DNA from: Chloroflexi bacterium 54-19
GTDB taxonomy: Bacteria; Chloroflexota; Chloroflexia; Chloroheliales; Chloroheliaceae
Length of the DNA: 39,044 bases
Direction of reading: 5' to 3'
Assembly (NCBI GenBank): GCA_001898225.1
Contig: MKTJ01000081.1
Span: 1 to 39,044, forward strand
Position 1 is the first letter of the stretch. Every line of letters starts with the position of its first letter. The notes under the pieces were generated by a model, which ran no database searches, was not told where the DNA came from, and saw only the letters and a list, made by a program, of their open reading frames with translations. Of this stretch, positions 31,962 through 39,044 are shown in pieces. The position numbers and the translations under genes are program-made.

Positions 31962-34900
31962 CTAGCGCCGGAAGTGCTGGATAGACCAGGGCCGGTTGCC
32001 GCGCCGTTTGAACTTGCGTTTGCCGTGGCCGTTGGCAGTTGTTTCGGCGGCGGCTTCTTCCAGTTCTTCTTCCTCGTCTTCGTCTGGGTCGGGGATGGGT
32101 CGCAAGAAAGGCGGGGCCGCCTCGATTTCCTCCGGGGTGGGGTCGCCCGCTACCGAGCCTGTCACCGGGTTTTCCGCGGGCTGGCCGTCTTCACCTTCCA
32201 ACGTATCCTGCAGGACCCCGAAGCCGATGTTGTAGACCTGTTCGACCACACCGCGCCGTACCAGGGCTTTGGCCGCTTTGAGTTTCGGTATCAGGGGGTG
32301 GTCTGGCTGTTGTTCGACCAGCATGTCGAAGACCTGGCGCATCAGGTCGAGCGTCTTATTGAAGGTGATAATAATATCGCCCTCGGCCAACTGCATCTTT
32401 TCCATGATGCTGGACAGGCTGGCCCCGCGACACCAGGCTCGTGTCGCCCCGAAGAAATAGATATTGTAACCGTTGGTAATCATCAGGTCGTTCTGGCGTT
32501 CGGCGGAGAAAATCTCGCGTTCGAGGTCGTCCAGGTTCTTACGCAGCTCAATCAGGTGTCTTGGCAGGACGAAACGGTTCATAAACTCGAAGTCGCGGTC
32601 GTAGGAGAACCAGGTAAAGACCTCGGCCAGGTCCTGCGGCAGTAAATCGTTGAGCCAGCCCCGGTGGACGATTTCCACGATAATAAGGCTGTTCGTATCA
32701 AAAACGTCCCGCAGCCAGGGACTTTTATCGGTCAGGTTACCGCCCCGGTCCAGGTAGCCGAACTTGCGCAGGACCGTCACGATACCGTTAAGGGTCTGTT
32801 GCAGGCGGCTTTCCTCGTACTGTTTGCGGTCCTCGTAGCGTTCCTGGGCCTCGGAGAGGTTGACGAGCAGTCGGGCCGCTTCGCGCTGGAGACTGCGGTG
32901 TTTCTTGCGAACCTCGCAACGCTGGCAGGGGTGGACCCGTTCACGCTCTTTAAGCTCTTTGACGCTCAGGCGAGCTTCTTCAATCCTGGTCAGGGTCCGT
33001 TCCAGGGTCGGGCCGTATTTTTGCTCGTTATCGACGTGAGCGGTGCGCTGCCAGGTCGAAAGGTCGGGCAGGGTAAAGCCGCCGAGTTGTCCGGCCAGGG
33101 CAGCGAGTTCCGCCGGGTTGAGCAGTTCGGTAATCTTCAGACCGGGTTTGACCACGTTTGCCATCCCTGCCGGGAGCGTGACGGCGTACCTTTCGGGCGG
33201 GAGGTAGTCAATGTACTTGTACTCGTCCAGACGCACAACCGTGTCGCCAAAGAGGAACAGGCCGATACCCTCGCTACCGGAACGGCCCAGGTAAATCCCC
33301 CAGCCTTGTTCTTCGCTGTGGACCAGTAAGCCAGGCGAAATGCTCTTAAAGACCGTCTTGAGAGTCTCACGCATGGGCCTTCGCCAGGGTCGTTCCTCGA
33401 TTTTTTGTTGCAAGCGGGCGCTATCCTCGATGCCCCGTTTTTCTTCGTCGCGGGCCTCCATGATTTCGTGGCCGATGCGCTCGTATTCGTGCAATAATTC
33501 TTCGCCTTCGGGGTAGCCAATCAGACAACCGACCTGGGCCTTATCGTAGGCTTGCTGGGCCGTCTTGACTTCCTCGCCCAGTTCGCGCAGGCGGCGCCCC
33601 TGTTGGAATTCGAGCAAGCTGTAGCGCAAAATCTGCAAGACCCGTTCGCCCGCCGGGGGGTCCCACAGGTTCAGGACCGAGTTGTAGCGGACCGTAAAGG
33701 CGCTTTCAATCGGCAGGAGCGGCCCGGTGCCGATTTCAATGGTTTCCTGGAAGGTAATCCAGGGGCTATAGGGCACGACTACATGGCCCTGACTATCGAG
33801 ACCGCGCCGCCCGGCCCGCCCGGCCATCTGCTGGAATTCGTTAGGCAGCAGGGGCCGCCGGGTCTGGCCGTCAAACTTGGACATCCGGCCAATCACGACC
33901 GTCTTGGCGGGCATGTTGACACCCAGGGCCAGCGTATCGGTCGCAAAGACCACGCTCATCAGGCCCCGGCTAAAGAGTTCTTCGACCAGTTGCTTTAGAA
34001 TCGGCAGCAACCCGGCGTGGTGGAAGCCCAAACCCCGGCGCGCCAGGGCCACGATCGTTTTGACCTGCTGGATATTGCGGTCTTCCTCGACCATCCGGTC
34101 CATGTAGCGGGCGATGACTTCTTCGATTTCCTGGCGGACGTGAGCGTCTTTGATGCGTTCGAGCCGGGTCATGCCGACCAGTTCGGCGGAAACCTCGCAA
34201 TCGTTCCGGCTGAACATGAAATAGATAGCCGGAAGCATTTTGGCTTTTTCGAGGGCTTCGACAATCTCACGCTGGGTCGGTTCGGGCCGTTCGCGTTTGC
34301 TCCGTTCGTCGGTATCGGGGTTGTTGCCGCGCATAGACTTACCCCGGAAGCGGTTTTTGGCTTCGCCACCAACGCCCCGGAAATCGGCCACCTGCTTGCC
34401 TTCGCGGTTGATGACCAGGTTCAGGTCGCCATCGAGAAAGTAATAGAGCGAGAGCGGCACCGAGCGGCGGGTGTGGGTAATGAGCGTGACCGGGCGGTGG
34501 GTGTGGGTAATCCAGTCGGCTACTTCCCCGGCGTTGCTGATAGTCGCCGAAAGGCAGACCAGTTGAATATTTGGGGGACAAAGAATAATGGATTCTTCCC
34601 AGGTGGTGCCGCGTTCGCTATCGGCCAGGTAGTGAATCTCGTCAAAGACCACGCATACCACATGTTTGAGTTCGTCGGGCGTCTGCAACAGCATGTTGCG
34701 CAGCACTTCGGTGGTCATTACGATGATATAGCCGTTAGGGTTTTCGATGACATCGCCCGTGAGAAGGCCAACCGCGTCGCCGTACTGGGCCCGCAAATCT
34801 TTGAATTTCTGGTTGCTCAGGGCCTTGACCGGGGTGGTGTAAAAGATGCGCTTGCGGCGGCTGTAGGCCTGGAAAATACCATATTCGGCCACGATGGTCT

Positions 34901-35198
34901 TGCCGGTACCGGTGGGCGCGGCTACCATCACCGATTCGCCCTGGGCCAGGATGTTGATAGCCTGTAACTGGAAATCGTCCAGCCCAAATTCGTAGCGAGC
35001 TTTGAATTTTTCGACCAGGGCCGGGCCGTTTAAATCTGTATCGTTGTTAAAGTCGATGGTTTCGTAGGCTTCCTGGCTGTAGTTGCGGCCAAAGGGGGTG
35101 GAAAATATTTCCTGTTCCGGCGAGTCGGACTCTTCGCCATTATTATTCTCGATGGATTTTGCCGCTTCAGATAAATTTCCCGAACTGCTTTCGGACAA
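31962..35198 (-). CDS. Ski2/HelY-like DEAD/DEAH-box RNA helicase
   Basis: This 1078-residue superfamily 2 helicase has Walker A as APTGTGKT (94-101), then TTPVKALSNQKF, TGDV and the DEIH box (186-189), LSATISN, and a second RecA domain with GLGFHHAGLLP, FATDTLALGVNMPAKTVV and QMAGRAGRRGLD. The C-terminal half contains a HPCQRC pair and a DSHCT-like helical part. The tail is first acidic (DPDEDEEEELEE) then strongly basic (KRKFKRRGNRPW). Actinobacterial HelY is the nearest known type. A role in RNA turnover is inferred. The start is TTG (35198) with GAGGAG 11 bases upstream; no ATG occurs before Walker A. Confidence 0.93.
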   Translation of the reverse strand: MSESSSGNLSEAAKSIENNNGEESDSPEQEIFSTPFGRNYSQEAYETIDFNNDTDLNGPALVEKFKARYEFGLDDFQLQAINILAQGESVMVAAPTGTGKTIVAEYGIFQAYSRRKRIFYTTPVKALSNQKFKDLRAQYGDAVGLLTGDVIENPNGYIIVMTTEVLRNMLLQTPDELKHVVCVVFDEIHYLADSERGTTWEESIILCPPNIQLVCLSATISNAGEVADWITHTHRPVTLITHTRRSVPLSLYYFLDGDLNLVINREGKQVADFRGVGGEAKNRFRGKSMRGNNPDTDERSKRERPEPTQREIVEALEKAKMLPAIYFMFSRNDCEVSAELVGMTRLERIKDAHVRQEIEEVIARYMDRMVEEDRNIQQVKTIVALARRGLGFHHAGLLPILKQLVEELFSRGLMSVVFATDTLALGVNMPAKTVVIGRMSKFDGQTRRPLLPNEFQQMAGRAGRRGLDSQGHVVVPYSPWITFQETIEIGTGPLLPIESAFTVRYNSVLNLWDPPAGERVLQILRYSLLEFQQGRRLRELGEEVKTAQQAYDKAQVGCLIGYPEGEELLHEYERIGHEIMEARDEEKRGIEDSARLQQKIEERPWRRPMRETLKTVFKSISPGLLVHSEEQGWGIYLGRSGSEGIGLFLFGDTVVRLDEYKYIDYLPPERYAVTLPAGMANVVKPGLKITELLNPAELAALAGQLGGFTLPDLSTWQRTAHVDNEQKYGPTLERTLTRIEEARLSVKELKERERVHPCQRCEVRKKHRSLQREAARLLVNLSEAQERYEDRKQYEESRLQQTLNGIVTVLRKFGYLDRGGNLTDKSPWLRDVFDTNSLIIVEIVHRGWLNDLLPQDLAEVFTWFSYDRDFEFMNRFVLPRHLIELRKNLDDLEREIFSAERQNDLMITNGYNIYFFGATRAWCRGASLSSIMEKMQLAEGDIIITFNKTLDLMRQVFDMLVEQQPDHPLIPKLKAAKALVRRGVVEQVYNIGFGVLQDTLEGEDGQPAENPVTGSVAGDPTPEEIEAAPPFLRPIPDPDEDEEEELEEAAAETTANGHGKRKFKRRGNRPWSIQHFRR

Positions 35199-35338
35199 TG
35201 TGGTGTGAACTCCTCTAGTAATACAACCTGTTTTTTAAATCTCTGCTGCATGATAGTATTTATACGGTCAAAAGTAAAGTTCAGGGTCCGGTTGGGCCTA
35301 ATCCGCCTTTAAGCTTAGCACAATTGTTCAAATGGCGG

Positions 35339-35368
35339 TTGACGTTTCGGCCCGTCCCTGGCTATACT
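35339..35368 (+). promoter_or_regulatory. promoter of the VOC gene
   Basis: TTGACG (35339-35344), an 18-base spacer and TATACT (35363-35368). It lies 45 bases before the ATG, in the divergent gap with the helicase gene. Confidence 0.65.
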
Positions 35369-35412
35369 ATGCCCAGGTAAGTTAGTAGCGGTAAAAATAT
35401 GGGAGGAAACTT

Positions 35413-35796
35413 ATGGCTTCTAAAGTACGCACCATTACGGTTGACTGCGCCGACCCTAAAAGGTTGGCCGATTTCTGGACGGCGGCCCTCAATTACCAGT
35501 TAAAGGACATTGACGAGGAAGGCGCGCTCATTGTAGACCCGACCGGCGAAGGGACTCAAATCCTTTTCCTGATTGTGCCGGAAGGCAAGACGGTCAAGAA
35601 CCGTCTGCATTTCGACCTGCGCCCGGAAGATACCCGCGACGCCGAAGTGGTCCGGCTCCAGGCGTTAGGGGCGACGGTCTATGCCACGTTTGGTTGGACG
35701 GTAATGCAAGACCCCGAAGGCAACGAGTTTTGCGTCGAAAAAGGGCCCGGTGATGTGAAAGAGACTTCCACTGAAACCGCCGCAACCCCGGCCTAG
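35413..35796 (+). CDS. VOC family (glyoxalase/dioxygenase-fold) protein
   Basis: This 127-residue protein has the vicinal-oxygen-chelate fold: VRTITVDCADPKRLADFWTA at the start, KNRLHFDLRPED in the middle (metal His), and VMQDPEGNEFCVEK at the end (metal Glu). The short length means a single unit that dimerises. Members include glyoxalases, resistance proteins and methyltransferase-associated forms, so function is open. The GGAGG ribosome-binding site is strong, and the gene has its own promoter and terminator. Confidence 0.9.
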   Translation: MASKVRTITVDCADPKRLADFWTAALNYQLKDIDEEGALIVDPTGEGTQILFLIVPEGKTVKNRLHFDLRPEDTRDAEVVRLQALGATVYATFGWTVMQDPEGNEFCVEKGPGDVKETSTETAATPA

Positions 35797-35853
35797 TGGC
35801 TGAACTGCAAGCCAAAACTTAAATCCGGCTTAATTTTGAGTTAGTGAAAAGAG

Positions 35854-35882
35854 CGCGCCCGGTTGAAACAGGGCGCGTTTTT
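35854..35882 (+). terminator. intrinsic terminator after the VOC gene
   Basis: CGCGCCC (35854-35860) and GGGCGCG (35871-35877) form a GC-only 7-base stem with a 10-base loop, followed by TTTTT. Confidence 0.88.
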
Positions 35883-36010
35883 AATTGACCGTTATGCTAA
35901 ACTTGAACTGAAAACCCGCCTGTACTGAACCTGTAAAAATGTGAGTGGAAAGATAAATCGAGGGTAGGGAAGCTCTTCCCGTTTACCCTGGTCGTTCGCT
36001 GGAGGATTTT

Positions 36011-37051
36011 ATGCCCGAATTCAGGTTGAATAAGACGGTTCTGACGATTTCCGAGGGAGATATCGTCCAGGCCGGGACCGAGGCCATCGTCAATGCCGCC
36101 AACTCGGCCCTGGCTGATGGCGCGGGCGTCACCGGGGCCATCTTCAAGGCCGCCGGACCCGAACTGGCCCGCTTTACGACTAAACTCGGCGGCTGCCCGA
36201 CCGGCCAGGCCCGCCTCACCCCGTCTTTCCAGCTTCCCGCGCCCACTCGCTTCATTATTCACGCGGTCGGCCCGGTTTATGGCGATTACGACACTCGCGA
36301 GGCGGTGCAATTGTTGTCGAACGCCTACCGTTCCAGCCTGGAACTGGCCGCTCTCAACGGTATCAAAAGCGTGGCTTTCCCGGCCATCAGCACCGGCATC
36401 TATGGTTTTCCTCTTAACCTGGCAACGGGTGTGGCTCTGCGGACGGTCCTGACTTTTCTAAAGGACGCTCCCCACGCTATCGAGGAAGTCCGTTTCGTGT
36501 TGCGTGGCGAGCAGCCCTTGAGTATGTACCGGCTGGAACTGGCCCAGTTGTTGGCCCAACTCCCGGCGGAGATCACGGGCGACGACACGATTTACTTTTA
36601 TGATAAGGACGAGCCTTATTACGAGTTCACCAACTTCGCACCTTACGGCTTTTTCGCCAACAATACTTTCTGGCAGACCAGCGAGCATTATTTCCAGGCC
36701 CAAAAATTCCCCAAGATGGCTCTTTACGAAGATGTGCGCCAGTCGTCTACCCCTTCCGCCGCCCGGCACCTGGCCCGCCAGAATTTTCGCCGCCAGCGTC
36801 CTGATTGGAACCAGGTCCGCCTGGACGTGATGCGCGAGGCTTTACGCTTGAAATTCAACGATAACCCACCGCTGGTGCGACTTTTGCTTTCGACGGGAGA
36901 GCGGCCCTTGGTCGAAGCCTCCGAGGACGATGCTTTCTGGGGTTATGGTCCTGACCGCCAGGGTCAAAACAATCTCGGCAAACTGCTTATGGAGTTGCGC
37001 GACTACTACCGCGCCACCTCCGGCGAGCCGCCCAAACAGTTAGAAGGCTAG
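36011..37051 (+). CDS. macro domain-NADAR domain fusion protein
   Basis: This 346-residue protein joins two ADP-ribose modules. Residues 1-178 form a macro domain: GDIVQAGTEAIVNAANSALA, AGVTGAIFKAAG, GGCPTGQARLTP, FIIHAVGPVYGDYDT and FPAISTGIYGFP. At the place of the catalytic Asp in MacroD-type hydrolases (V-D-G) it has V-T-G, so hydrolysis may be weak or altered. Residues about 190-335 form a NADAR (YbiA-like) domain: YYEFTNFAPYGF, FWQTSEHYFQAQKF and EDDAFWGYGPDRQGQNNLGK. NADAR proteins cleave N-glycosidic bonds and some remove ADP-ribose from guanine, so reversal of nucleic-acid ADP-ribosylation is a reasonable guess. No ADP-ribosyltransferase lies nearby. GGAGG precedes the ATG. Confidence 0.9.
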   Translation: MPEFRLNKTVLTISEGDIVQAGTEAIVNAANSALADGAGVTGAIFKAAGPELARFTTKLGGCPTGQARLTPSFQLPAPTRFIIHAVGPVYGDYDTREAVQLLSNAYRSSLELAALNGIKSVAFPAISTGIYGFPLNLATGVALRTVLTFLKDAPHAIEEVRFVLRGEQPLSMYRLELAQLLAQLPAEITGDDTIYFYDKDEPYYEFTNFAPYGFFANNTFWQTSEHYFQAQKFPKMALYEDVRQSSTPSAARHLARQNFRRQRPDWNQVRLDVMREALRLKFNDNPPLVRLLLSTGERPLVEASEDDAFWGYGPDRQGQNNLGKLLMELRDYYRATSGEPPKQLEG

Positions 37052-37059
37052 GAGTTTTT

Positions 37060-37168
37060 AGTTTTCAGTGTTTAGTTTTTAGTAGTCAGAGGCCAGAGGG
37101 CAGTAATTAGTTTTGTTAGGTTCTGTGGGTGTGGTTTATGGTGTCATTCCGTGGCTCTGCCACGGAAT
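37060..37168. repeat. A/T word repeats and a perfect inverted repeat
   Basis: At 37060-37090 the words TTTAGT and TTAGTTTT recur in a short imperfect direct repeat. At 37146-37168 ATTCCGTGG and CCACGGAAT form a perfect 9-base stem with a 5-base loop, without a T-run. This may be a remnant of a small mobile repeat; no transposase or target duplication was seen. Confidence 0.5.
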
Positions 37169-37256
37169 CTCCGGTCCGTAGGACAATAGCACGGTCTTTA
37201 TTGTATGGAATCGAAATCCCCCAGGTTACTTGACATAATTCAGAGGCAGTCTTTTA

Positions 37257-38945
37257 TCATGGGAAGCTCTTTGCAGCCCATACACATTTTTTGAAAGAAT
37301 TACCTCCGGCCCTGGCCTGAATTTGCGGCCCCGGAAAGCCTGATACCCTTATATTCTTGACGGTAGCGCCCAACATTACTACCAGCCCAGGGCTCGACCC
37401 TGAACTAAAATTACCCCTGATACTTAAAGATGGCCCCGTAAGAAGGTCGCAACTTCCGCCATCCAGGGTCACCCCGGCCTGGACCGGCGGCAAAGCTCCA
37501 CTCACCACCAACTCCGTCCCGCCCATCGAGGTTGTATCAAAACTTATCTGGGTACTGGTCGTGCCCTGGAGTAAGGCCCTGGACAGGCTGCCGCAGACGG
37601 TGGACCCTCCATCGTCGCTGCTCAAAGTCACCACGAACGGCTGGGCGCACCCGGCCAGGTTTTTTAGCTGAAAGGTGGTTGGTGTAGTCACGTCCCCGAC
37701 CGTCGCCGTGACGATGTAACTCCCGGTCAGGCCGTTGGCGGTAAACGCTGTTGAAGTAGCAATCCCGCTGGCGTTCGTCTGGGTCACATAGGAAGAAACA
37801 TTCCCGGCAAAAGCGCCGGTCGTCCCGGTGGTCGGGGCCTGAAAGGTCACCTGCTGGTCGCTCAAGGGCCGCCCGGCAATATCTGTCACCAGGGCCTGCA
37901 ACCGGTTGGGAAAGGCCGCACTGGCGACCGCGCCCTGGGGTGTCCCGCTTACCGGGGCGATAGCCGCCGCCAGCCCTTTAGCCTGGGCGCTGTTGGGGTC
38001 TATCATCAGGCTCGATTCGTCCACCGCCTCGAAGTTCGACCCCTTTACCTTGCTCAGCCACGTCACCAGTTCATCGTTATCCCAGCGGGGGTCAGGTGCG
38101 CCGGAAAGATACCAGTTAGAGCCGTTATCGGCCACGAACATCCCATAGGTCTTGAGAGCGGTCAGAATCACCTTGACGTCCGCCGGGTAGCCGGAAATAT
38201 CAAAATTGGCTTTGAGCCGGAAACGCTGGCCCATCGGTGGGTAGTTCTGGTTGGAAGAATTGCTGGCCTGGTGGCGGGCGGGCCAGATGTAGCTATCGCG
38301 GGTGTTATCTATGGTAAAGCGCAGGGCATGGTTGATAGACCCCGACGCGACCTCGTCATAGCGGAACAGGCCGGGAAAGATGGGCAGACCGGCGGCATCG
38401 GCGGAGGTCCAGCCTGCCGGGCGGAGCGCGTTCGAAGTGAGGTCGAAAATCGCCCCGGACCCGGCTGTCCAGCTATTGTCGGAATTCTTCTGGGAAGCCC
38501 AGGTCTCGTAAAGTTTGCAGGTGCCCTGCTGTATCACCAGGACGTGCCGGTCGCCACTGGCCGGATTACCTTCGACCGGGGCGTTGGGCGGAATCGGGTA
38601 AGGGCCGGGGTCGCTTTCGTCATTATAGTCAAAGGTTACCGGCACTTTGGTCTGGTTGGAAGGAACGGTTGTGTAGGGGATACCGATGGGAAAATTGTCC
38701 CAGGTGCCCGACCCGAAATCGGGATGCAGCCCGGTACTGGCCCCGATGCTGGCAATAAAGTTAGCAGAATTTGGGTCTACAGGCAGGTTCGAGATGGGGG
38801 TATTCCAGACATTGTTGGCCGGAAAGACCGGACAGCCACTAATAACCGGCGAACTGGCAACGCTGGTCTGAAGTAAGTGTCCCCCGGCCACCACGGCCAG
38901 GGCTACCACCACTACCAGGGCCAGTCCAATCTTCCAGGACCGCAT
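37257..38945 (-). CDS. secreted multidomain protein with Ig-like (Big-1) and beta-helix-like parts
   Basis: This is a 562-residue exported protein. Its signal peptide core is IGLALVVVVALAVVAGGHLL. Residues about 35-320 are a conserved domain I cannot name, opening CPVFPANNVWNTPIS and containing FDYNDESDPGPYPIPP, GSGAIFDLTSNALRP and KTYGMFVADNGSNW. A Big-1-type Ig repeat follows (LVTDIAGRPLSDQQVTFQAP, about 345-430). The C-terminus (about 435-560) resembles the start of a right-handed beta-helix (LSSDDGGSTVCGSLSRALL, then VTLDGGSC), but it stops early, so truncation is possible. I use the ATG at 38945 with GAGGG six bases upstream; a TTG at 38951 is in frame. The role is unknown, probably extracellular. 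Confidence 0.8.
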   Translation of the reverse strand: MRSWKIGLALVVVVALAVVAGGHLLQTSVASSPVISGCPVFPANNVWNTPISNLPVDPNSANFIASIGASTGLHPDFGSGTWDNFPIGIPYTTVPSNQTKVPVTFDYNDESDPGPYPIPPNAPVEGNPASGDRHVLVIQQGTCKLYETWASQKNSDNSWTAGSGAIFDLTSNALRPAGWTSADAAGLPIFPGLFRYDEVASGSINHALRFTIDNTRDSYIWPARHQASNSSNQNYPPMGQRFRLKANFDISGYPADVKVILTALKTYGMFVADNGSNWYLSGAPDPRWDNDELVTWLSKVKGSNFEAVDESSLMIDPNSAQAKGLAAAIAPVSGTPQGAVASAAFPNRLQALVTDIAGRPLSDQQVTFQAPTTGTTGAFAGNVSSYVTQTNASGIATSTAFTANGLTGSYIVTATVGDVTTPTTFQLKNLAGCAQPFVVTLSSDDGGSTVCGSLSRALLQGTTSTQISFDTTSMGGTELVVSGALPPVQAGVTLDGGSCDLLTGPSLSIRGNFSSGSSPGLVVMLGATVKNIRVSGFPGPQIQARAGGNSFKKCVWAAKSFP

Positions 38946-39044
38946 AACCAACCCTCAGCTGCTAAAATTTAATAAACTCAACCGTTAAATATAACAAGTA
39001 TCATACCAATGAAAAACATGAATCATCCCGAATTTTAGGATGAA
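38946..39044 (-). other. upstream region of the last gene, partial
   Basis: This is an AT-rich leader. TCATCC (39023-39028) and GGATGA (39038-39043) form an inverted repeat at the window edge. A TATATT-like -10 lies near 38990, but no matching -35 was convincing. Confidence 0.3.

Noticed and set aside
34017..34967. 316-codon plus-strand frame opposite the Ski2-like helicase
   Set aside because: It mirrors the conserved helicase motifs on the other strand; there is no ribosome-binding site and no domain.
37257..37330. Frameshift call at the C-terminus of the last secreted protein
   Set aside because: The abrupt end looks suspicious, but without homologs the true end cannot be fixed, so it is reported only as a possibility and not as a pseudogene.

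Overview
The window looks like a chromosomal piece of a GC-rich bacterium, most likely a member of Chloroflexota. The pointers are a bacterial Ski2/HelY-type RNA helicase, an exonuclease-DinG-type protein, an Uma2-family nuclease, and two secreted proteins carrying a TGH...F...W...ERA repeat of a kind I associate with Chloroflexota. The phylum is inference from gene style. The 16S rRNA fragment at the left edge is too short to place the organism.

Layout. 1-57 is the 5' end of a 16S rRNA gene on the minus strand, preceded by an approximately 580-base leader with two strong tandem sigma70-type promoters. 638-3685 is a minus-strand operon (3-hydroxyacyl-CoA dehydrogenase, enoyl-CoA hydratase, chorismate-mutase domain, GNAT) for acyl-CoA metabolism plus accessory functions. 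3862-6437 holds a LON-substrate-binding-domain protein and, divergent from it, a TetR regulator followed by an NAD-dependent epimerase. Both of the latter are preceded by the same palindromic operator. 6468-9859 has a methyltransferase and phosphohexomutase, then a divergent phosphoglycerate-mutase-like metalloenzyme. 10140-11878 has a membrane-anchored SH3-like protein and an Uma2 protein that converge on a strong terminator. 11937-19736 is a minus-strand run: an exonuclease/DinG-like protein with an eroded ATPase, a HAD hydrolase, a two-receiver diguanylate cyclase and an AidB-like acyl-CoA dehydrogenase. 19997-25942 includes a secreted PQQ-type sugar dehydrogenase, a B3/B4 protein, a CxCxxC hypothetical, a PIG-L deacetylase and a secreted polysaccharide deacetylase. 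26043-31749 holds an autoregulated TetR, two tandem paralogous membrane-anchored proteins, a 46-residue membrane protein, MraY, and a three-gene oxidative cluster (aminotransferase, Fe(II)/2-oxoglutarate oxygenase, PPOX flavoprotein). 31962-38945 contains the Ski2-like helicase, a VOC protein, a macro-NADAR fusion and a secreted Ig-like/beta-helix protein.

The most interesting items are the macro-NADAR fusion (two ADP-ribose-processing modules in one chain, the macro part with an altered catalytic position), the DinG-like protein with intact exonuclease residues but a broken Walker A, and the tandem PLYxGA/VGPCG membrane proteins. The oxygenase-aminotransferase cluster and the clean TetR operator pair follow. 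No CRISPR array, tRNA, complete insertion sequence or prophage was seen. All coordinates and motifs were read by eye; no database search was run.
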